Source: Ceratobasidium sp. AG-K
Lineage: Eukaryota; Basidiomycota; Agaricomycetes; Cantharellales; Ceratobasidiaceae
Assembly: GCA_037039685.1 (NCBI GenBank)
Contig: JAWNGF010000002.1
Coordinates: 1,860,001-1,924,000 of the forward strand
Length of the DNA: 64,000 nt
Direction of reading: 5' to 3'
Shown: positions 33,515 to 45,170 of the stretch, one piece after another
Layout: each line of letters starts with the position of its first letter
Position numbering within the stretch: the first letter of the stretch is position 1
Notes under the pieces: generated by a model
Databases searched by the model: none
What the model saw: the letters and a program-made list of their open reading frames with translations, nothing else
What the model was told of the DNA's origin: nothing
Made by a program: the position numbers and the translations under genes

Positions 33515-35428
33515 ATGTCCACAAATGCTTCAACACCAATTGAACGGGAATTGCAAGAAGATACAGTCTCAAGACCAATGTCTACTACAAGCATGCAAAG
33601 ACAACCTAGTAGAGCCACTAGACCAGCCTCATCACTCAGCAAAAGCGCACTTGCACACACACAAGCAGGGGGTCCAGCCCATCACAAGTACCCAGCAGAA
33701 GTACAGTACCAGGAACATTCCAACCAGAAGTATCACTAGTTGAAGAACACCCTCAAGAGGAAGAACAGGAACCCAGTGACAAAACCTATGTACCAGAACC
33801 AGAAGTAATAACCACTCCTCATTGAGGATTCCAGTTTGGCTATTTTTCCCCCAGCCCAAGCCACATGGTGGAGTCTTGCTGGTTCCAATTCATCCTCCAC
33901 CCACACCGCAAACCCCACGCATCTTGGGAACAATCACCAACGTAGGACCCATTCCTCTATCCATCCCTGAAAGACCACGGCCACTGATGACCCCAGCTGC
34001 AGGACCATCCACGGACCATTGGCTGCTAGCAATAGCTCTTCCAGCACACAAAGAACTGCCATTCAGAGCTTAGACAAACTAGACAAACTCTTAAGCAGAC
34101 GTCACAATGCAACTCTAAGAGTCATTGAAGGACTAAGAGTTGGCCTCACACAAAGAATCACGGGGCTAGAGCAAGAAGCAAGAGTACTTGCAAACAACCA
34201 AGAAATTTTTAACAATATGATCAGGGGAATACAACAGTCCCTTACAGATATTCTTAATTCTTCCCAAAATGCCAAACACAACAGTTACCTTATGGGAAGA
34301 GAAGTAGATACCGTCCAAAACAAAGTCACAAACACCCAGGGACTGGTAACAAATGTACAACAAGACCTTGACACAACACGTCAAGGACAGCTTCAGTGGA
34401 ATGAAGCAATAACACAGGGAATCAAGCAAGTTAGAGAAGGATTCACAATGCTAAATGAACGAGTAGCAACCTTGGAATGATCCATTACTAACCTGAGGGA
34501 AGAAGTGGACAAGGTATCATTACACACACCCAGCAATTGATCCGCACCTGAGGCCAAGTCTACAAAAATCGACAATCTGGAACAGAGACTCCAAAACCTG
34601 CTCAACTCCCATAACGGAAGTTCACCAATAAGACCAAAAGTCACTAGACCAGAAGCCTTCAATGGAAAGAAAGGAGAAGGAGTGAAAATGTTCATCACCC
34701 AGATGGAAAGCTACTTTGTTTGGCTAGGCAATCAACACAGTTCTGGACAAGAAAGGATTAGGGAAGCCCTAGCAAATTTTAAATCAGATAACTGTTCTGC
34801 CACCCACTGGGCACAAGTGCTTCTCCAATCAATGAACACCAGAGTACCAGACCCAAACCTGAGGTCATGGGAAATGTTCAAAGTGCACTTTATGGAACAA
34901 TCCAGCAACCCTAACAAGAAAGCAAAAGCGGAAGCCAAAATTCAGAAGTGCAGACAAGTCAACTTGGCAGCCAATTATGCAACAGAATTCCGCTTCCAAA
35001 TGATCGATGTGAATTGGGGAGAAGAAGCTCTGATCAACCAATTCAAGGAAGGACTCAAGCCAGAAATCAAAACAGAATTAGCGTGATTTGAACTCTCCCT
35101 TATCAACAAGGATGGAACCAAAAGACGTCTTAACCTAAATCAATGGATAACTCTAGCAATCTCCATTGATCAGAAACTGCAACAAATCAAGACCTCCACT
35201 GGAAAGAAGGCATCTCAATCTACCACCACAGGCCAAACCTCTACAAAGCGGTTGCCAGACGAGGTATACAAGGCAAGGATGGCATTGAACCAATGCCTGA
35301 AGTGCGGACAAGAAGGACACCGTTCACTCAAATGCTCATCCAAGGAATGGATAACAACCAAACCCAGCGTAAAAGGAAGGGAAGCAACAATCACAGAAGA
35401 ATTGGGAAAAGAAGGGGTCTCCCTCTAA
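33515..35428 (+). pseudogene. Gag, E2
   Basis: ATG 33515 (MSTNASTP). Ser/Pro-rich N-terminus with a one-base loss near 33680, then a long helical segment (34019-34480, TLRVIEGLRVGLTQRITGLE), TGA 34478-34480 and TGA near 34541, then the capsid-like domain (34682-35083, MFITQMESYFVWLG; QFKEGLKPEIK), TGA 35084-35086, and the zinc knuckle CLKCGQEGHRSLKC near 35300. Stop TAA 35426-35428. Same order as P 57282-59187. Confidence 0.88.
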
Positions 35429-37894
35429 CTGTGTGTGGAGAGACCAAAGATCCGGCAATGTACTTTAGAGCAAACAAAGAATCCACAATTGTTTACAGCT
35501 ATGTTGCCAGAATGACAGAACCAATCTCTACTCTAGTCAACTCTGGAGCTTCCCAAAATTTTGTTGATATTGCTTGGGCAAGGAAGAATAACATTGCCTT
35601 AAGAGACCTTCCTGCTCCTCAAAAGGTTATTGGAATACAAGGAAAAGAGCTGTCTCACACAATCCACTTCAAAGCACAAATGGAGATCATGGTTGAAGGA
35701 AAAACGTTTAAAGAAGAATTCTTCACCATGCCTACTGGGGACACAGACATCATCCTAGGACTATCCTGGCTGGAAACTGCAAACCCTAGCATTGATTGGA
35801 AGCAAAAGAGCATCTCTTGGAGAAACAAGGAAATCCATGGAAGAGAAGGAACCTTGGATCTCATCCCGGAAGAACTGAGGGAATTCAAAGACGTTTCTAG
35901 CAAAGAAAAATTCAAGCGTATTTGGATCACCAACCTTATGATTGTGCTATCAATTTCAAGGAAGGCGCTGAGCTCCCAAAACCAGCAAGACCTATACCAT
36001 TGTCACTGGCTGAATCTATTGCAATGAGAGAATACCTTGATGAAGAACTTGCTGCGGGAAAATCAGACCTAGCAAATCCCCAATAGCATCAGCATGTTTT
36101 TTTGTCAAAAAAAAGGGCCCACTTGGAGGACTACTATTGGTACAAGACCTACAACCAGTTAACGCCATCACAAAGGACAACAGATTTCCCATGCCCCTCA
36201 TGGAAGACCTCCTTGACAAAATGAAGGACGCAAAAATTTTCTCAAAGATCGACCTAAGGATGGGATTCAATAACATCCGCATCAAGGAAGGAGACAAATG
36301 GAAAACCGCTTTTAGAACAAAGGAAGGGCTATTTGAATACTTCGTCATGCCGTTTGGGCTGAAAAACGCACCAGCCACTTTTCAACAATATATGAACCAC
36401 ATCTTCCACAACAAGATTGACGTATGTGTGATTGTCTATATTGATGACATCCTTGTCTTCTCAAAGACACAGTCTCAACATGTAGTGGATCTACAAGAAG
36501 TTCTCCAGATCTTGAAGGAAAACAACCTTTTTGCAAAGTTACCAAAATGCGAATTCTTTGTCACAGAACTCATATACACAGGACTGAAGATCAGCAAGGA
36601 AGGAATATCCATGGACAAAGAGAAGATCAAGGCAATAAAGGGAAGGAAGGAACCTAAGATGGTGAAACAAATGCAAGCTTTCCTAGGTTTTGCGAACTTC
36701 TACAGGAGATTTGTACCTAGCTTCTCCACAATTGCTAAGCCTCTCACTGGATTAACACAAAAGGATCATCCTTGGAAGTGGGAAGACCAAGAACAAAGGG
36801 CATTTGAAGATATCAAGGAAATGATTTGTAAAGATCCTGTACTTTGGCACCCCAATCCGGAAAAACCGTTTTTCCTTGAGACCAACACTAGCAGAGTAGC
36901 AATGGGAGCAATACTATCCCAAAGACAAGAAGATGGAAGGTTACACCCAATAGCGTTCCTCTCCAAATCTTTCAACCCGGCACAGATGAACTATGACATT
37001 CATGACAAGGAACTGATGGCAATCATTGAAGCACTCATGCATTGGAGACTCCATCTGGAAGGAACAAAAGAAGAAATCACCATATACGCGGATCATAGGA
37101 ACCTACAGTTCTGGAAAGATGCCAAGACTTTCAACAGAAGACATGCACCTTGGCACCAAGTACTGGTGTCATACAATTTCGTGATTGTGTACAGACCAGG
37201 AATCCTGTCACAGACACCAGATATATTGTCAAGAAGATCCGACCATGCAGAAATCCCATTGGCAGAACAGATCATGATTGCCAACAAAAAATTCAGAGGC
37301 TTCACGGGAGAACTTAAAGAAGATCTCATTAACAATCTTATCAAAGCACAACAAGAAGATCCAGGTCTACAAGGAGTGATGGAACTCTGCAAGAAGAAGA
37401 ACTTGTTACCTAAGAGTATTCTGGCTGGCATAAAGGACTATGAAGTATATGAAGACCTACTGTGGTACAAAGGGAAGATCATAGTACTGGAGGACAAGGA
37501 CTGCCAACTGGCAATCATGCAACTACACCACGATTCACCTATTGCTGGGCACCAAGGACACGCAAGAACCTTAGAACTGGTGTCAAGACAATACTACTGG
37601 CCAGGGATGAAACAAAGCATCAACAAATACGTGGACTCCAGCAAACAGTGCCAAAGAGCAAAAGGAACCAAAACACATGCCCCGTTAAAACCCTTACAAT
37701 TAGCAAACAAACCATGGGAGGACATAGCCTATGACTTTATGGTCAAACTCCCAAAATCAAAGGGTATGGACAGCGTCATGGTTGTTGTTGATCAATTCTC
37801 CAGAATGGCACACTTTGTACCATGTAAAGAGTTGCACAAGGCAAACAAATTAGTGGAACTTTTCCTAGGCAACATCTGGAAACTCCATGGATTC
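35293..37894 (+). pseudogene. Pol, E2, truncated in integrase
   Basis: Protease in the -1 frame relative to gag, with NSGASQNF in place of DSG (about 35540). Frame changes near 35930 and 36080. 36137-37894 is open: RT with VMPFGLKNAP and YIDDILVFS (intact, about 36440), RNase H with ETNTS (expected ETDAS) and HDKELMAI, DHRNLQFW, then integrase zinc region (HHDSPIAGHQG, CQRAKG), YDFMVKLP, ending at KLHGF. Beyond 37894 comes the truncated LTR of element D, so the remainder of integrase, the chromodomain and most of ORF3 are deleted. Confidence 0.92.
35404..35410 (+). promoter_or_regulatory. Candidate -1 frameshift heptamer, E2
   Basis: GGGAAAA in phase G|GGA|AAA of the gag frame, 15 nt before the gag stop. 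The -1 frame leads directly into protease. The same site is at 59163-59169 in P. Confidence 0.5.
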
Positions 37895-38189
37895 TTGACT
37901 CAGACCTGTGACTCATGTATATACTATGACTCACTTGTTTTCTGAGTATATATACTGGCTTGCAAGCATGGTCACCCCCAGCTTGCTTTGCCTCGTCAAC
38001 TCTCCCTGCAGTGTGTGATCAGAGGCACTTGGCTACTTAGCCACTTCAGCAGCCACTTGGGATTTGGAGCTAGGACTTCTACTTAGAAGCTAGCGATTTC
38101 CCTTAGCAATTTAGTCTACTTAGACTTATCGCTCACAGTCAACAAGGCGATTAGCAGTCATCAACTCTACTACTTAGCAGGTTGCGACA
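37895..38189 (+). repeat. 5' LTR of element D, first ~195 bp missing
   Basis: Begins TTGACTCAGACC (internal to the full LTR, equivalent to about 45377) and ends GGTTGCGACA. TATATA at 37946-37955; inferred RNA start AGCTTGCTTTGC at 37980-37991. Confidence 0.9.
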
Positions 38190-38191
38190 TT

Positions 38192-38203
38192 GCAAAGCAA
38201 GCT
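38192..38203 (+). other. Self-priming site, element D
   Basis: GCAAAGCAAGCT, perfect 12-nt complement of 37980-37991 and of 45462-45473 in the 3' LTR. Confidence 0.75.
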
Positions 38204-38219
38204 CTTTTTCCACTGAGCC

Positions 38220-38255
38220 ATGAGAAAACAAGGTCACGAGACTTCACAACAATGA
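38220..38255 (+). CDS. Upstream mini-ORF overlapping gag start (ATGA)
   Basis: 11 codons (MRKQGHETSQQ), whose TGA (38253-38255) overlaps the gag ATG (38252-38254). Such an ATGA overlap can support termination-reinitiation. Only one copy is intact; H has a diverged MRK start in the same place. Confidence 0.3.
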   Translation: MRKQGHETSQQ

Positions 38256-40459
38256 ACTCAAGACCCTCGAGCGCAGCGTCAAACAGGCAGGCTACTGAGC
38301 CCGCGCCACGAATAGTTGAATTACAAACAAACCCTTCAAGGGGATCCAGGGAACAAGCTGGAGACTGGACGGCACCACTCAGAAGCAACAGCCGAGCCTC
38401 AAGGCCACCATCAACCAGCGTCCCAGGAGGAATCGGCAACATAGTTGAAACATCACGGGAAGAACCTACCAGTTCCAACAAACAATTGACATCCCCAACA
38501 ATCAGGGTGATCAAAATCACAAACAATAGCCCTCCACCAAGAATTGAACAAAGGGAACCAGGAAAAATAGTCAGCCCACATGCAATGAGGATCATTTGAC
38601 CGACGGGAATTGTGCAATTTGGTCAAAGAAATGCAACCCCAGGACCATCAATACCGTTGACAGGTCGGATACCTCCACCACCACTCCATGGTCCAAGACA
38701 ACCTCTTGAAATGTCAAATTTAGACAATATTTTCCCACAAACTACTCCGGCACCTTCCACTCCTGGCATAGTTCCAGTGATGATGGTAGCTTCCAGAAGC
38801 CAAAGTGTAGCAACTGTCCCCTCAACCTTTGAGTCACAAAGAAGCGTAGAAACTATCTCTGAAGACAAACAATTGAGAAGGGAAATCATCATTGAAAACA
38901 CTGAGGGAAGAGCAGTACAAACATTGGAAAGAATTTTCAATACACTACAAGTCCAGTATCAACAAGAAAATGCGGTACAAGCACTTTGCATTGAAGGACT
39001 GGAGAGAAGATGGGATCTTCAACAGCAGGAAAACAACAACATGATGCAGCAAATTGAGCGCATTGCTTCCAGAACCGAAGACGGAGTCAACACCTTCTAC
39101 AAACATCTCCAAAACGTTGATTGCGCACAACAAAGGATTGAGCAGATATTTGAACGATCAGTAGAAAACTTCGAGTACATCAACCAACAATTGGTGGCCC
39201 AAAATCAGCTGATCACTCAGAACCTGCAAAACCAAGGTGATTGGATCAACAGGATAGAAGAAACTATTGGAAGAATGGCTGAAGGAATGAGGAACATTAC
39301 AATTACTCTAGGACGGATCAATGAAGAAGTTACTGAAGGTTTCCAAGATCAAACCAGCCGACTCAGGGAAATCCAAACAGGGGGACAAGAAACATTTGAT
39401 CTCCTTGAACAAATTGGCGCAGACGCCCAAGTAGAGTTGGATCACCGACGCGAGGAGTCTAGACAAACTTCTGTGGAAATCCCAAACCCTAGGGAACCTC
39501 CCCCACATAGGAGGAACATCTCACCCCAAGGAAGGCGATCTCCCTCATTTGAGGTGCAAGGACAATCAGGCTATCAAATCAGGGATGAAGGAAGAACCCT
39601 CATTATTCAAACAGGACAGGGAGGAAACGGGAATGGATCAGGCCCACGCATCAAGATGCCCAAAGCATTTGAAGGAACGAGGGGAACAGCTGCCAAAACA
39701 TTCCTTGCTCGGATGAAAGCATTTTTCCATCTGAACCCAAATCAATACAACACTGAGGAATGGCGAATTGTCGCAACTCTCATGAATATGGCAGAAGGAG
39801 CAGCAGGAAACTGGGCACAGCCCGCCCTCAATCAATACAACAACAGCAAAAACCATCCTTGGCTGGAATCATGGGAAGCTTTCCAAAACACCTATGAGAA
39901 GCAGTGGAGCAACCCTAGCAAGAAAATCCAAGCAGAACAAGGGATTCAACTGCTCTACCAAAACACATCCGTAGGCAAATATGTCTCTGAATTCCGACTT
40001 CTTGCACAAGAGCTAGATTGGAACAATGCCGCTCTGATCACACGTTTCAGGCAAGGGTTGAGTAGACTCATCAAAGCGGAACTTGTCCGTGAAGAACCCA
40101 GGGATAGGAGAACCACCACACAAAGGGACTTAGAAGGATGGATCGACATCACCCTCCAAGCCAAAGAAATCCAAAAACTCACCAATCCCCAAAACAAAGG
40201 AAAAAAGGAAGACAAAGCTGAAGGATCCAAAACCACAAGACAAGTGAAAGGAGACCTCGTCCCAAAGGCTGAGAAAACATGCCGCAAGGAAAACAACCTC
40301 TGCATCAAATGTGGAGAAGCGGGACATGCAATTGCTGATTGCAAAAAGGAATGGACCTACAAAGACAAAGGGAAGGCACCGGTGAAAGGAAAAGCTGGTG
40401 AAATGAAAGAAGGAGAAACGGAAGAAACCAAGTCCACCGATTCGGAGTCGGAAAACTAG
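38252..40459 (+). pseudogene. Gag, element D (one nonsense codon)
   Basis: ATG 38252 (MNSRPSSAAS) to TAG 40457-40459; TGA at 38597-38599 interrupts, and the frame then continues for more than 610 codons. Order: Ser/Pro-rich N-terminus, a long Gln-rich coiled coil (about 38850-39420, LERRWDLQQQENNNMMQQIE), Arg-rich segment, capsid-like domain (about 39650-40090, AAKTFLARMKAFFHL, TRFRQGLSRLIKAELV), zinc knuckle CIKCGEAGHAIADC (about 40302-40340), acidic tail. Longer than usual Gag because of the coiled coil. Pol overlaps the last 53 nt in the +1 frame. Confidence 0.92.
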
Positions 40460-43400
40460 ATGGGCATCTCTCCACGTGTGTGAAGATGCCCCGATATCCT
40501 CTCTGCAAAATGTATACTACTGCAAAGCCACAAATGAATCACCCATGGTATATGCACAAGCAGAGGGAATCACGGAAAATATCTCTACTCTCATTGACTC
40601 CGGCTCCACTAGAAACTTCATCGACCTGAACTTTGCAAAGAAAAACCATATTCCGTTGATCCTCCTACAAACCCCTAGAAATGTAGAAATGATCAACGGG
40701 AAAACCCAAAAAGACCGCATCCGACACCAATGCAAGTTGAAATTCAGTATAGAAGGGAGAACTTTTGAACAAAGATTCTACGTCATGCCAACGGGTACCC
40801 AACCAATGATCCTTGGCATGACATGGTTGAAGGAAACAAACCCCAAAATTTCCTGGGCCCCCTTCTCTATCAGATGGAGAAAGAAGCCCGACATCCAAGC
40901 AAAAGCAGGGATGTTACAAGAACTACCTGAAGAGCTCAAAGACTTTGCCGATGTCTTTGATGAGGAACAATACGACAAACTTCTGGAACACAGGGACTGG
41001 GATTGCAAAATAGACTTCTATGACAACAACAGGCTCCCAAAACCCAAAAAGGCTTATCCCCTTTCACCCAGCAAAAGGGAAGCCACGAAGGAGTATGTGA
41101 AGTTGGAACTCAAGTCAGGAAGAACCAGACCCAGCAACTCCCCCGTCACGGCTAGCCTATTCTTTGTTACAAAAGCCTTGAAACCAGGACAAACTGTCCC
41201 TGACCTGAGACCAGTTGTTGACTATAGAGGGGCAAACGCGGAAACTCTCCCAGACCGCTACCCCATACCATTGATGGATCAACTTCTGGAAATCTTCAAG
41301 AAAACCAGCGACAAATCGAATGAAGAGCTTTTTATCACCTCTCTGGATCTGAAAAACGGTTTCTGGAACGTGAGAATCAGAGAAGGTGACAAATGGAAAA
41401 CAGCATTCAGCACCTCTGAGGGCCTCTTTGAATATACTGTGATGGCCTTCGGACTGAAGAACACACCCTCGACCTTCCAAAGAATGATGGACCATATCTT
41501 CAGAGACTTGATTGGCAAAAAGGTAGTAGTCTACATTGACAACATCTTGATCATCTCTAGAGGAAGAAATCAGCACACTTTGGACATCAGAGAAGTCCTT
41601 GAAAGGCTACGGAAAAACAATTTGTTTGGAAACCTCAAAAAGTGCACCTTTTACAGAAAAAAGGCCGATTGGGTTGGCTTTGTCGTGGATGGAAATGGCA
41701 TTTCCATGAACAGGGACAAGATCAAGACTATCCAAGAATGGCCGGTTCCAAAAACTGTCAAGCAGCTACAAGCTTTTGTGGGCTTCTGCAACTTCTACAG
41801 GAGATTTGTGGCTTCTTTCTCCTCCATTGTCAAACCCTTGACCCAACTTACACAAAAAGACCAGAAGTGGGAATGGAAGGAAGTACATCAAGAAGCTTTC
41901 GAAAATCTGAAGAAAATGATCTCGGAAGAACCAGTACTGGCACATCCAGACGAATCAAAACAATACTTCCTAGAAACTGATGCCTCAGGAGTCGCTTTAG
42001 GAGCAATCCTTAGTCAACGACAAGATGACGGATACTTGCACCCAATTGGCTTCCTCTCCAAGAGCTTCAAAGATGCGGAATTGGACTACAACACACACAA
42101 CAAGGAACTTTTTGCTATCATTGAAGCGTTGAGACACTGGCGCATCCACCTTGAAGGAACAAAGGAACCGGTGATCATCTACACAGATCACAAAAACCTG
42201 ACCTACTGGAAGGACTCAGCCAATTTCAACCAAAGACACCATAGATGGCTTCTGATGCTAGCAAGTTACAATTTCGAGATCCATTATCGTCCCGGGAAGA
42301 TGTTGGAAAAACCAGATATCCTCCCAAGAAGGAGCGACCATGGCGACATAGCGTCGGCGGAACAGACAATGATAGCCGCCGAACGGTTCAAGGGTTTTGC
42401 TGCCTTGATGGGATCCAACCTCATGACTGACCTCAAGGAAGCTCAGGAAGAAGACAAAAGCCTACAAACCTTGATTACCAGCACAAGGAACAAGGATTCT
42501 CTCCCGCCATCAGTGAAAAAACAATTCAAGGATTACGAATGGGAAGAGAACCTTCTATGGTATCAAGGAAGAATCATTGTTCCAGACAAAAAAGATATCA
42601 AACTGAAATTACTTCAACTACACCACGACACGCCCATAGCGGGTCACCAGGGACAAGCGAGAACCCTAGAACTTGTGTCCAGAAGATATTATTGGCCTGG
42701 GATGAAAGCTCAAGTCAACCGCTTCGTTGAAAGCTGTGAAATCTGCCAAAGAGGGAAGGGAAGCAAAGGACACTTACCGCTCAAACCCTTACCCATCCCG
42801 GAAAAGCCCTGGGAAAACATTGCTTATGATTTCATCGTGAGACTCCCAAGGTCCAAAGGGTTTGACAGTGTCCTTGTTGTTGTAGACCGCTTCTCAAGAA
42901 TGGCACATTTTATTGCTTGCAACGAGGCCACCAACTCGGAACAACTTGCCGACATCTTCATCAAGGAAGTATGGCAACTGCATGGTTTCCCAAAAACCAC
43001 TGTCTCCAATAGAGGTACAACTTTTAAATCTCACTTCCTTGAGGCGGTGTACAAGAGACTCAATATCCAACCAACCTTCAGCACGGCCTTCCATCCTGAA
43101 ACTGATGGTCTTGCGGAAAAAACAAATTAGTGGCTATAAGGCTGGTTGAGAATATTCTGCAACCATTGTCAGGATGACTGGGTCAAGTGGCTACCCATTG
43201 CGGAATTCTGCCACAACAATCACAAAAATTGCGTCACAAACAAGTCGCCATTTGAGATTGTCTACGGCATGACTCCAAAGTGGTCCATTGAGGAATATAT
43301 GACTCAATCCCCAGAAGGCAACAAGTGGACAAAGGATATGGAGGCTGTGTGGGAAGAAGCAAAAGCCATGATGGAATACCACCAAATGAGAGAGGAACTT

Positions 43401-44726
43401 CCAAAAAAGCAATACAAGGAAGGGGACAACGTGTGGCTCCTGACTACCAATATCAAGACCAGGCGCCCAAGCAAGAAGCTTGATGACAAGAAAACTGGCC
43501 CCTTTATTGTCAAAAAACAAATCTCTTCACACGCCTACCAACTTGACCTCCCCAGGTCCATGAAAATACATGACGTCTTCCACGGAAACATGCTGACGCA
43601 CTACAAGGAAGATACAGACTTCCATCGGAACCAACCTCGACCTCTGCCGATTGTTACGGAAGAAGGGGAGGAGGAATATGAAGTAGAAAGGATTATTGAT
43701 TGGCATCAAGACCCTGACGGGCTGAAATATCGTATCAGGTGGAAAGGATATGGACCTCTAGAAGACACGGAAGAACGGGCAGAGAAATTTGCCGATATGA
43801 CTCCAGTGATGAGAAAGTTCCAGAAGGACTTTCCCACCGGCCCTCTTCCCCCAAATTTCAAACCACAGGAATACAAAAGGACAAGAGGAAAAGCAGCTGA
43901 AGTCCTCATCCCAGCTACTCAGCCTACTACCACCAGTCTGCTCTTAGCCAACACTCCAAACACTCTATCAAAAAACTTTTTCTCACCTTTGCAATGGCCC
44001 CCATCCGCTCCAACAACAACACCACCACTGCCCGCCTTGCCTCCTAGAGGCTCAGCACCACCTATAGCAAGGCCATCATGGCCAGGGGACCTGGCAAGTT
44101 TGCCATCAACTGCAGGGCTACAGCGCCCTGGACCCTCAAGGAGGCCAGGAAACTGGCCAACGATCTTGAGCCCGGGGTTCACCTCGGCTACATCCCTCTT
44201 GCCAAGCGTGGCGACCTCAAATGGGACAAGGAGCGCAAGTCCCTCATCCACCCCCAACTCGCCTCCCTCCTCTGGGTCAGCCACCCCAACGCCCGGCCCT
44301 CAGACCCCACCAACATTGGCCGCAGCAAGTACTACCATTGCCGGGGGTGCATCGGACTCACCGTCCGCGATGTGGTCACAAAGAGCGCCGATGCCTGGAA
44401 CAGGGACACTGGCCACAAGTGGGAGGGAGACAAGTGGTTCAAACGGGAAACCGACCCCCATCTTGCCTTGGCCAACAGGGGACACGTCGATAGCAACGGG
44501 ATCTGGTGGAGCGACTGCTCCTACGACTTCACCAGCAGATGGCCTGCCCCTTGTGAGTGGCAAAAGAAGCCCGAACCACCAGTTGCTGACAACACCTACC
44601 CTGAACCCCCTTTCAACGTTGTCAACTGGACAGCTCAGGAAACCAAGCCTCAGCCTGGCCCCAACGACCATCTGGAACCAGGAGAGGTCAAAGAGGAGAC
44701 GGTCGACGTCCCTCCCCCTCCCCTGA
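40407..44726 (+). pseudogene. Pol, element D (two nonsense codons)
   Basis: Frame +1 relative to gag, open from 40407 with no early ATG. Protease LIDSGSTRNF (intact), RT with VMAFGLKNTP and VVYIDNILI (YIDN instead of YxDD, about 41533), RNase H (ETDASGVALGA, NKELFAI, TDHKNLTYW), integrase with HHDTPIAGHQG, CQRGKG, YDFIVRLP, VSNRGTTF (catalytic Asp reads Asn), and LAEKTN carrying the Glu. TAG 43128 and TAA 43137 follow within WL. The frame continues from 43140 with LPIAEFCHNN, GDNVWLL and a chromodomain (about 43660-43800, YEVERIIDW...YRIRWKGYG). The last ~700 nt overlap ORF3 and look unconstrained. Confidence 0.92.
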
Positions 44727-45141
44727 TCACCAACAAAGACGCCAAGCAAATCGAGCGGGAGTGGAACGCAACCTGGGACAGGGCCCGGGAAAACGTCAAG
44801 ACCCTTATCACTGACATTGGGCAAGCAATTGCCAACCTCAAGCCTCACCCGCCTGCTGATTGCATGCCCTGCAACGCCAACGTCCTGGAGGCCTACCGCC
44901 TTGTCCAGTGCGGATCCTGGACGGTCGACCAGCTCAACAAATGGCTCAACCACTGACAAGAGCAGTGGGTGCTCCGCGAGCAGCAAGAGCTTGAGCGCTT
45001 GCAGCAACGACACCAGGAGGAGCTTGATAGGCTTTACCAGGAAAAGTGGGACCGCATGAACAAGGTCCTCAAGTTGGACATGCGCAACCTTGCGGAACAG
45101 GTTGGTTGGTTGGAACTGAAGGAATGGGTCGCCTGCAGATA
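43994..45141 (+). pseudogene. ORF3 type II, element D (long form)
   Basis: Frame -1 relative to pol, starting at ATG 43994 (TTGCAATGG context, as in P). TAG 44045-44047 and TGA 44954-44956 are the only breaks across 382 codons; the longest open part is 44078-44953. Signature WVSHPNARP...YYHCRGC (about 44275-44350) matches WVSKKWPTR...FVCQGC in P. Trp-rich middle, Pro-rich hinge (about 44560-44730), then helical C-terminus, strongly charged after the TGA (QQELERLQQRHQEELDRL). Ends 30 nt before the polypurine tract. Codons end mostly in G/C, unlike gag and pol. Function unknown; possibly a nucleic-acid or protein-binding accessory protein. Confidence 0.75.
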
Positions 45142-45170
45142 GGACCAGGCGCTCCACTACCTGGCCCTAT

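Noticed and set aside
43900..44726. Pol C-terminal Ser/Pro/Thr-rich extension in D as a functional domain
   Set aside because: It is the shadow frame of ORF3; other families end pol soon after the chromodomain, and its composition follows from ORF3 codons.
44300..45157. 285-codon reverse-strand ORF in element D
   Set aside because: Exact antisense of the GC-rich ORF3; GC-rich codons produce long open antisense frames. No family similarity.
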